From Cyathus striatus (taxonomy: Eukaryota > Basidiomycota > Agaricomycetes > Agaricales > Nidulariaceae): a stretch of DNA of 64,000 nucleotides. The translations under genes and the position numbers were made by a program. Of this stretch, positions 55,873 through 64,000 are shown in pieces. The notes beneath the pieces were generated by a model that saw only the letters and a program-made list of their open reading frames with translations, had not been told where the DNA came from and did no database searches. The stretch lies in contig JAOVFP010000011.1 in NCBI GenBank assembly GCA_025738555.1, forward strand, positions 806,001 to 870,000, written 5' to 3'. How positions within the stretch are numbered: position 1 is the stretch's first letter; the number at the start of each line of letters is the position of its first letter.

Positions 55873-57081
55873 TTATATAACTCTAACAGGCGATATACTA
55901 CCTTCTTCCAAATCATCAATTTGTGATTTGGCCATGGAGGACACACTAGCCCTCCTCTTCTTCAACACCTCAATCAGATCTCGCATCTTTTTCCTCTGCG
56001 CATGAAGCTCCTCCATCTGCTGCAAAGTTAAGACCCCATATGCTGCAACATCCTGATCCGACTGCTCTTCCATTTCCCTTGGTGGAATAACTATGCCTAC
56101 AGGATACTCCGGTACAGTCCCACTTTCCGATGATACAGTTGGCGTGGTAGCCCTGCTCCCTTCTTCGAACATCTTATTTTCCGTGGGATTCAAGTTTGTC
56201 CGATTGTGTAGATATCTACCAGTACAATTTCCGCCCTCTGAAGAGTCACTCGGAGTAGTGGCCCTGCTTCCCCCTTCAAGCATGGCTTTCTCATCAGAAT
56301 TCAGAATGCCTGTGGCTTTTTCAAATGGATTAATTGCACTGATCGGGTCGACAGAAGATGTTTGTGTGCGGGTGGTGCGCGCGGTGGCGGTATCGGAGCT
56401 TTTTTTTCGGGAACGAAAGCGTCCTTTGCAGAAGAAGATTAATAGGATAACGAGGATGATGAAGAATATGAATGCTCCTATTACTACACCAGCGATTCTG
56501 CCTGGTGATAGTGCAATGTCCGACTTTGGTTCGGAAATGGAACTATTAGAGGGCTCGGAGCTCGACTGAGAAGGGTCAGATGAAGATCCTGTCGGGGTTG
56601 TATCGTTTACGCCTGCTATGCCATTCGTTGGCAAAATACTCGATATTGGATGTCCCGGACTAGATGTTGTCGTACGTGATATAGTTGCATTAAACGCGAT
56701 GTTATTGATGCCTGGAATAGTATTACCAACAGAATCTACAGCTTCAAAGCTGACGACCCTAGAACAAACTTAGTCTCATTTTTATATCCATTGTTAAATT
56801 ATCATACCCTGGAGTCGCGTTGAGTGGTACTTGTATTTCAAGTGTGGTTACTTGCGGTAAAGTGGCAGTACAAATTGGAAAATTGGTGCTTATGGGTGTC
56901 GGCATAATAGTCATTACACTGTGGCGAAGAATATAATGAATATTTATATTTTATGGATTTAGAATGGTGCCTACGTATTTTCTATTTTACCTGTAGGATT
57001 AGTCCAGGTTACAGTAATAGTTCCCCCTGCTGTTATTTCGCTTTGGCTTATGCCCAGGTTCTTCACATAAGGCGTAGTCAT
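55873..57081 (-). CDS. single-pass membrane protein, paralog 3 with a different tail, about 367 aa
   Basis: Exons 57081-56975, 56918-56808 and 56758-55873. The N-terminal domain, stalk and first half of the transmembrane helix (about 161-185, GVVIGAFIFFIILVILLIFF) are close to paralog 2. The tail is unrelated to the other two: a basic patch (KGRFRSRKKSS), two copies of a motif N-x-x-E-x-x-M-x-EGGSRATTP (about residues 230 and 265, the second EEGSRATTP), Ser/Thr-rich linkers and a C-terminal Arg/Lys/Glu helix (LQQMEELHAQRKKMRDLIEV) that may form a coiled coil. No PPxY box. Appears intact. Role unknown. Confidence 0.8.
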
Positions 57082-58045
57082 GGTAGTAATGTACGTTAAA
57101 TAAAGTAGTCTGCTAACGTCCGTTCACCCTTAGCATTTCATTATTCACTCAAAATAATGTAAATTATACTCACCGGAACGCTCCAAGTAAGCAAAACCTC
57201 GGCTTGTAGGTCTTATCTGGTTATATTTCTTCTTAGATTATATGATAATATGGTAGAGGGGTAGGTAACAGAGTGCCAAGGGAGAGAGAGATTGATGGAA
57301 GCGGGGTGGATATAGGGATTGAAAGCAATGCGCGGTATATACAGAACCTATATCTATTCATATCCTTCTATCTTTGTAATTTGAAGAAAATACACACGGT
57401 GAGTATCAACTATATGGTCAACATCGCTGAGCTAGCAAACAGATCCTATATGTTAAGACGAAGTTTTGGTAATGCACAGTACGTAGATTAGTACTACCTC
57501 TCGCGAGGAACAGAATGATATTTAACGAAATCTGTTCAAGTCAAAGTGCAAGCAAGGTGACGACAACTGCACAGGTGTGACGTTTCCATGGTGTTTCCCA
57601 GGAATTGCTTGAATCAAGGTTTATTTGACATTTTTGGCCTTCACAAGGCGATGCATGTCAGCCATGTATCATGAAATCAGAAATGAAGCGATACGAAGAT
57701 ACATACACTGTATAAGATATGATGAGTCCATCAGCACAGACCATCAGAAACCTGGTTCTCAGATATATACCACTGGGCTGCGATCTATGTATGAGAATAC
57801 GATGAATACGGTCAATGACCTTTCTCTTGTGCACTGAAATAGTTAGTGAAAGCTATACTATAGACCACATACACCGCATCTCACAATCTACTTTCGTCGT
57901 GAACGTCTAAGCTGCTCCGGTCGTCTTAAGAGCTGGGACACATTCCCGGTTACTATACATACGTATGATAACTTGCTACAGTGGTCTGCACATTATATTT
58001 GTAAAATATAACGTGATCGAAATAATGATGGTAGGTAAATAATTT
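57082..58045. other. upstream region of paralog 3 and spacer
   Basis: The first 350 bp show only scattered similarity to the upstream regions of paralogs 1 and 2 (for example CTATATCTATTCATATCCTT), so this copy is older. No other feature recognised. Confidence 0.5.
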
Positions 58046-58740
58046 AGGGCACATAGAAAATTCCGGGCACGCACAAAAGTGAGCGTGATTGAGCGTGCCA
58101 CGCTCAATAGTTGAGTGTGTCACGCTCACCATATATATGATGGTTGTAATGGCTGATTTTCTGAATCAAACTAAGTGTAAATCAAGTATATAATGGCATT
58201 GTACTGTTGTAGTCCTATTGTTACTATAAGTAAGGTTTTTAATCAAGATAAAGGCTCAGATATCAAAGAGAAAAAAATACATTTCACGCTCAAGCTTGAA
58301 TGTGCACGCTCATTTTTCACACTCAAGGTGTGTGCATGCACGCTCACATCACGCTCAGGGCCGGGAACTCACGCACAGGGTCCATACATTCATGCACAGG
58401 GTCTGGATTTTCACGCTCAAGGTCTGTTAATTCACGCTCAAGGTATCTAAACTCACGCACACGGTATGAATATTTTTTTCGTAAGATTAAATGCAATGCT
58501 TATATTGTGACTTTGCATACATGAGGGAGGACTAATAATTAGTACAATAGACACATACACTGTACTTGATAAATATGCATGAGCGTGAATAGGAATTCCA
58601 TCATGCTCAGGCTTGGCAAATTATAGTAAGTTTGTGTGTGTGTCAGTAAAAGAACAGTGTTACACGCTCATGTTCAAGCCATAATAATAAATGTGAGCGT
58701 GAATAGGTTCCTGCTCAACACCTCACACCCAGTGCCAAGT
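58046..58740. repeat. CACGCTCA / GAGCGTGAATAGGAATTCC repeat element, CpG-intact
   Basis: Left edge AATTCCGGGCACGCACAAAA; the body is built of TCACGCTCAAGG, CACGCACAGGGT and GAGCGTGAATAGG words. It is the relative of 25719-27625, in which nearly every one of these CG pairs is TG or CA. Only two GAGCGTGAATAGG units occur here, against about eight there. Confidence 0.75.
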
Positions 58741-58974
58741 CCAGATATTGCATATGGGGAAATCTAACATTTTCTAAGTACTATACTAGCCTAGATGAGC
58801 TTTGAGCACGCTAGAAAAAATCTAGATATTCTCCTTTTTCTATGCCTACCTAGCGATAGCTAGTCCGTTGATGTTACTAGACCAGACGCTATGTCCTTAG
58901 ATGGACTTTTGACTGGGCTTCAAGTTTCAGAGGGTGTCACACGCTGTGACAACATGTCATGCAGCGGCGCCAGA

Positions 58975-60297
58975 ACCGGGGATCATTTTTAGAGGCCACG
59001 TCACTCCGAGTCCCACTCAACAACACCGACACAGCCATCAGACATCTACCACCCCCTCACCTCAACACCCCCTTCCTCCTCCATGGATCACGACGAGGAC
59101 GATGCCGCTAGCAAGAGCGGCATCGACGCTACGTCATCCAGACCCTCTTAGCATCTCTCCCTCTCAGTGCCCCCATCTCTCCCCCCCAACTCACATGGTC
59201 CGAGTGTCAATCGCTGTTGATGTTGATGCACGTTGCCACGCCTACTCCATCATCTCAACATCGTTCCCTCGTCCTCACGACTCGTCGCCCCACTCACTCC
59301 AACTTCCCCCCCTCAACCCTCCTCAAGTCCTCGCTGGTCGTCAATGAGACGTGACTGAGGCCTCAACGAATTTGTTGATGCCAGGTAAGCGTCTCGCTCC
59401 ACTCACCGCAACGTCCCCAGCTACCTTGTGTCCCCACAGCGCCGTCTACGCGTTGTAGACGGACATTTCCACCCGGTCCCCCATTATGTCGTCAAGATGA
59501 AGACGACGCCAGCATCCTGCCAACGCTGTTGACGACACGCCACGTTCCCTCTCTCCCAGGCCTCTCCTATCCCCTCTCCCCTCTTCCCCAGCCCTTTCTC
59601 CTCCCTTGCTCGTCGTCGTCAACGGCGCTCTCAACTACCCCTGCCCTCGCCGTGCCCCCAATAGCCCTAGTTCTCGCTCGATGAGCCCCAACATCGCCCG
59701 CCATCATCATCACCGCCTCATGCCCCCACAACCACATCTGCTGCCGCGCCGTCTCCCACCTAATCCCTACGACCATCATCATGTCATCTTCACAACCACC
59801 GCCCACAACGACGACGACACACCTCACCGCCGTCACCCTGTCACTCACTACCACCACCTCTCCTCCTTCTCCCTCGTACAAGCACAATGCCATAACTACC
59901 GTTCCGCGCTCGTCTCGCCCACTACCGTCGCTACCTCGCATCCTGCCTCATCTTCTCCCACCACCATTGCCTTATGACCAGCTCGCCTTCTACCACCGTG
60001 GCGTTCCGTCCTCCTCTACATCATCGCCTTGTCACTCATGTCCATTCCCCCACCACGCCTTCCACCACCATGCTTGAGGGGACAGTGAGGGGAGAGGACG
60101 ACGAGGGGAGAGGACAGCGAGGGGGCAGGAAGATGATGGACGAGGAGAGTGGCTGACAACGGCGACCCACCACCACCACCACCAGCGCACCTCGCCACCA
60201 TCGTTGCCGCCTCCACAACTGCCGTCGTCTCGTCGAGTCGTGGCTATTTCTTATACTAGTATAGTAGTTATACATGCCCATTAGTAATACATGTATA
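58975..60297 (+). repeat. pyrimidine-rich dispersed repeat, copy 2
   Basis: Collinear with 36540-37960 from GGCCACGTCACTCCGAGTCC to CGTCGAGTCGTGGCTATTT. It keeps the MDHDEDDAAS frame start (about 59082). It lacks the (ACCTCT)n expansion and has a CCACCACCACCACC run instead. Block X/Y follows at once, whereas in copy 1 block Y precedes. Confidence 0.7.
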
Positions 60298-60830
60298 GTA
60301 ACGTTGACGTTTTCCCCATATGATGTGAATGAGAATCTGTTGTCGACGTGTGTTCACTGCCGCGGTACCGATGATGCGTTGAAACAATGAAATATCATAT
60401 CCTACAATTGAGATGACTGTCGAGGTTGTTCCGCCTCGGAGCCAGACAAATGGTGCCCGATTCCCGTTATCGGCATATGCATCAAGCACAAACAACACAC
60501 GTACATAACGCGTCCGAGACCATGCTATTGACGCGACGCGACGCGTCTAAAGATACACCTGTACTCATTACTTCAGAAGGGATATCGGCGTATGCCCTAT
60601 CATATGGAATATCTCACTGGGACTTTGACCTGCTCACATGAGAGTTGCGTTGGTTTGGCTGAAACTTTGGAATAAACCTCAGGTAGAAACACGAAGAAGT
60701 TTAGTCGGATAGTGCCGTTGAAGATGAGAAACCTAGATTGTGCAATAGTGCAGTCCCATTATTCCACGTTATGCCTGTTTTGAGCTGGAAAGGTCAAATC
60801 TTGACATGTACTAGATCTGCATTGTCGTTG
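60298..60830 (-). repeat. contiguous copy of the duplicated coding-like block (X and Y)
   Basis: Corresponds to 31550-31706 plus 36335-36500 without the transposon between. On the minus strand a frame with FVWLRGGTTSTVISIVGYDI and SLFQRIIGTAAVNTRRQQI is open over X, and VHVKI..PFQL..NGTALLHNLG over Y, with stops between. It is an old gene remnant of unknown family. Confidence 0.55.
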
Positions 60831-61261
60831 AAAATACGTTTCCGCATAAATATGTTGCAAGTGTAGTCTTTGACGCCACTCGCTTAAGTATTTAGTTTCA
60901 TCGTACAATGGCCTCAGTATTTTCTTGCCTGCCTGAGTAATATACATATGTATTTTTAAATACTATCCGGATAAGTATGTCAATAGGGATACTTTTATGG
61001 GTATTTGGTTTGTTTGCGAATATCAATCCAACAATTTCAATAATTGGATAAAGGGAGAGTTGGAGTGAACAATTTCTACATAATCCGACCTTATTCCCTC
61101 TTTCCGACTTATCTCGTAACCGATTCCCGCACGTTCTATACTCGAGTTCATAAATCATCAACGTGCCCAAAGTCAAAAGTCAAAAAAGACGAGCACAGGG
61201 ACCAGCAGTGATTACACTTTATCTACCATCATCATGTTGAATATTGATTGGATTTTGACAG
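60831..61261. other. upstream region of the zinc-finger gene
   Basis: Should contain the promoter and first exon(s) of the following gene, but no start codon in frame with the first finger was found. The sequence just before the finger (GGATTTTGACAG) fits a splice acceptor. Confidence 0.4.
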
Positions 61262-62019
61262 CAATGCCACCTATGTGGCGAGATCATGTCTAGAGCAACC
61301 GACCTACCTCGCCACATGAGGAAACACGATCCACTGGCTCCCAGATTCAAATGCAGTGAACCTGGATGTCCTTTCACCTCTCTGCAAAAGTTCGGATTGA
61401 CAGTCCATAACAACACCCAGTGCGTACTTCGACAACTCGTCATATATCTGCCTGAGTTCTTACATGTTATCAGCTCGGGTGCTAAACCTTTTACATGCCT
61501 GTATTGCACAGGGGCGTTCTCCGACCCGAGTAGCCGGAATCGGCACATGAAGGAGAAACACCAACATAAGCCAAGGCCCACGGCGAAGAGGAAGAAAGCA
61601 GATAGATTGCCCTCTGACCCTCAGGCACATTTGGATGCAAGTGTTACTCGTACAACACATAGGCCCCATATCAACGCGTATACCCATGGGCTATACGAGC
61701 AGGCCGACAGCCCTTTATCTTCTGGATCAGTGTATACACCTGGTAATATTTACCCAGAAGGGTATGATGCCACCTACGTTAACGTACCTGCCGCCGACAT
61801 ACCTCAGGCTACCCCCTCTTCGGAAGCGGAGGGCCATCAACATCTGATAGTATAGGTAGTGGCCAAGAAGTTCAATTCAGCCTTCCGGCAAATTATGGAT
61901 ATGTAGGAACGACGATTCAAGCACCTGGAGCAACGGTAATTGGATCTTTTTACACCAGACCTGCAGGAAATGAGTTTCAAAATAGGAATGAATATTTATA
62001 TACCGATTGGAACAATTGA
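61262..62019 (+). CDS. C2H2 zinc-finger protein, 5' end not defined
   Basis: Three zinc fingers. Finger 1 is CHLCGEIMSRATDLPRHMRKH. Finger 2 is CSEPGCPFTSLQKFGLTVH, whose last His is formed only after removing the 54-bp intron 61420-61473 (GTGCGT...TATCAG), which fixes that splice. Finger 3 is CLYCTGAFSDPSSRNRHMKE-KH. A basic stretch (KPRPTAKRKKADR) follows and may be a nuclear signal. A second intron, 61743-61807 (GTAATATTT...CTCAG), gives a Gly/Ser/Tyr-rich C terminus ending at 62019; without it the frame ends at 61855. Likely a DNA-binding transcription regulator. The first exon(s) upstream of the acceptor at 61261 remain unknown. Confidence 0.75.
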
Positions 62020-62211
62020 ACGTTTTACATACGTTACAATATTTTATAAAGTATTTTTATCCTTGTACACTATATAATGTTTTATTTTAATAGTTGATAA
62101 CACCCCCTTCATTTGGTCCATAGTTTGTAAAAATACAATTCTATGGAATATTATAGTTAGTCTGTTTTAATCTACGCCTTTTAGAAAAATCATGCTAATA
62201 AGCAATAAATA

Positions 62212-62300
62212 GCCCACCGCGAGGGTCGAACTCGCAGCCTTCAGATCGCCTAGTCTATACTTTAAGAGTCTGACGCTCTATCCGATTGAGCTAGGCGGGC
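62212..62300 (-). tRNA. tRNA-Lys (CTT) with a 16-nt intron
   Basis: Minus-strand cloverleaf: acceptor GCCCGCC/GGTGGGC (one G-T pair), D stem GCTC/GAGC, anticodon stem TCAGA/TCTGA, T stem GCGAG/CTCGC with TTCGACC loop. The anticodon loop reads CTCTTA-A with anticodon CTT. A 16-nt insertion (AAGTATAGACTAGGCG) one base 3' of the anticodon is the usual place for a nuclear tRNA intron. Confidence 0.95.
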
Positions 62301-62490
62301 GATGTTTATAATTCTTACCAATGGGTCTATACGGCTATGCCATTTGCCTATCTAAACTCTAAAGATATCCTTCTTGCTTCCTTCTACATAACGTTCATCG
62401 AATCCTTTGTTTGGCATATGAATATGCTTCCAGTGGGAAATATCTCATCTATAATATTACTAATTTGGGACATAGGTACATGTATAGATC

Positions 62491-62499
62491 TATATAAAT
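62491..62499 (+). promoter_or_regulatory. TATA box of the P450 gene
   Basis: TATATAAAT about 56-64 bp before the start codon, a plausible core promoter position. Confidence 0.55.
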
Positions 62500-62554
62500 A
62501 ACGGTCGGACAGCAATGTGAAGTTCCCTCAAAACCCTTTCTGCCACCCAGTGCT

Positions 62555-64000
62555 ATGTCCAGTGGCAGTTCATCATTGACAGGGACGTGGGAAGGAGCAG
62601 TAGTAATCGGCACACTGCTCCTCGTCTCATTTTATTTCTCCAGACGTCTCGCTTCCAAGCGGAAGATTCCGTTCCCACCTGGACCGAAAGGCCATCCGCT
62701 GCTTGGAAACCTCCTTCAACTACAGACAACACCATGGTATACGTTCCTGCAGTGGACAGAGGTATATGGTGGGTAATCTTCAATTCAGCGACCATTAGTT
62801 GTTCTGGGGCTTAAAACTTTGTTCCTTAAAGGGCCCATCTTCTACATTAACATGTGTGGCCAGAATGCCGTCGTACTGGGTACCCATGAGGCCGCATCCA
62901 ATCTCCTTGAAAACCGGGCAGGAATATACTCCGACCGTCCAAAGAACATCGTTGCAAACGAAATCCTTACGGGAGGGTTGGTATTTGCTCTAGGTCCATA
63001 CGCAGAGATTTGGAGAAAAATGCGAAGGGCATCTCATGAGTACGTATCTACTTTTCTTACCGGTGAAAATTATGAAGATTTGACAATGTAATCCGACTAT
63101 AGGGCTCTAAATAATCAAATTTCCAAAAAGTATCAGCCTCTTCAAGAACGAGAATCATCACTTCTCCTTCTCCAACTTTTAGAGAAACCATCTTTGCTCG
63201 AAAATCATTTGAAACGTGCAAATAGCTCAATGCTAATTTCAGCATTGTACGGAAAGGAACCGATTCAAGATTCTCTTAATGATCTTGTTCTAAACATCAA
63301 TTCTATCGCGGAACGAGTTCTCATTGCTGCTGCGCCTGGGGCATTCCTTGTTGAATATATGCCTTGGATGATGAATCTACCGAAGTGGATGTGCAAGTGG
63401 AGACGAGATGCTGAACATGACTTCGTCGAATACACGGCATTATTTATGAATTTGTTAGAGGACGTCGAGAGCAGATTGGTGAGTATACATGTATTTCCAG
63501 TGGCCTAAGCTATATTTAATGCATACATGCAATATAGAAAGGCGGAGACCTAACAACTAGCGTGGCCGAGAACATAATCAATAACCCATATAACAGCGAC
63601 ATTAGTAGATTAGAAAAGTCTTTTCTACTTGGAACACTATAGTAATTATTCAGTTCTACAGTGCATGGTGGTTACTGACAGACGCTTCGATACAGCGCCG
63701 CTGGATCCGAAACGGTATGTTGTACTTGAACATCATTGTCATGATTAATGCTTGAACTAATAGATTCACAGACATCCAAACAAATGCTTTGGTTCTTTGT
63801 TAGTATGATAGTGCACCCTGAAGTTCAAAAGAAAGCACAAAAAGAAATCGATCAAGTAGTTGGTCGTGGGCGCCTGCCAACGTTTAAGGACTCCGAGAAC
63901 TTGTCATACATTCGTGCGATAGTCAAAGAGGTGATGCGTTGGAGAGGTGTGGCTCCACTAGGTATGGAATGCTTAGTCCCATTTTCCATTATTCCGATGC
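62555..64000 (+). CDS. cytochrome P450 monooxygenase, 5' part
   Basis: Exons 62555-62768, 62832-63039, 63103-63478, 63538-63641, 63696-63714 (19 nt) and 63772-63961, then probably an intron at the window edge; frames agree at every junction. It has an N-terminal membrane anchor (about residues 15-30), the proline hinge PFPPGPKGHPLLGN, and the helix C motif WRKMRR. The helix I oxygen-binding motif AAGSETT is formed across the 19-nt exon and the next one. The helix K ExxR follows in KEVMRWR. The haem-binding Cys loop lies beyond 64000. Microsomal oxidase using a P450 reductase; substrate unknown. The sequence style (GGLVFALGPYAEIWRKM) is that of large Agaricomycete P450 families of secondary or xenobiotic metabolism. 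Confidence 0.93.

Noticed and set aside
61286..61855. Zinc-finger gene as a single exon starting at 61286
   Set aside because: That start falls inside the first finger and would remove its two Cys residues. The second finger needs an intron to supply its last His.

Overview
The window is eukaryotic and almost certainly from an Agaricomycete (mushroom-forming) fungus. Genes are broken by 45-65 bp GT-AG introns. The mobile elements belong to families typical of Agaricomycetes: a Plavaka transposase, Ty3/gypsy and Ty1/copia elements, a PIF/Harbinger element and a pogo/Tc1-like element. Host genes include a fungal-type cytochrome P450, a C2H2 zinc-finger protein, a seven-helix membrane protein and a small secreted protein. 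The species cannot be named from the sequence alone. About three quarters of the window is repeats and transposon debris.

Layout. (1) 1 to ~27.6 kb is AT-rich, CpG-depleted transposon graveyard: satellites, a decayed gypsy element (2.0-6.5 kb) with a copia solo LTR inside its integrase, unrecognised minus-strand TE-like genes (6.7-9.3 kb and 11.2-13.3 kb), a Plavaka transposase (13.6-16.4 kb) and a RecQ-like helicase (21.2-23.6 kb). The last two are each interrupted by a TIR element loaded with a 19-bp satellite. (2) ~27.6-29.1 kb is a transition zone with a second copia solo LTR and a gypsy-type LTR fragment. (3) 29.1-37.9 kb has normal CpG content. It holds a short secreted-protein gene, then a 4.6-kb Harbinger element whose accessory gene is intact and whose transposase is broken, then a pyrimidine-rich dispersed repeat. 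(4) 38.2-57.1 kb contains three paralogous single-pass membrane protein genes with intact, matching intron structures, an intact seven-helix membrane protein gene (47.2-48.2 kb) and various TE pieces. (5) 58.0-60.8 kb repeats material seen elsewhere in the window. (6) 61.2-64.0 kb holds a zinc-finger gene, an intron-containing tRNA-Lys and the 5' part of a P450 gene that runs off the edge.

How things fit together. The window looks like a silenced, probably methylated TE block abutting a gene-bearing but fast-evolving region. The same dispersed repeat occurs on both sides, with CACGCTCA units on the right and CATGCTCA units on the left, which fits methyl-CpG deamination on the left. On the right the most interesting genes are the three membrane proteins (38.3, 53.0 and 55.9 kb, all minus strand). 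They share a small beta-rich N-terminal domain. The middle gene looks like a mosaic: its outer half matches one neighbour and its cytoplasmic tail the other, with the switch inside the transmembrane helix. Coordinates of spliced genes were checked by reading-frame continuity across every proposed intron; family names rest on recognised motifs, not on database searches.
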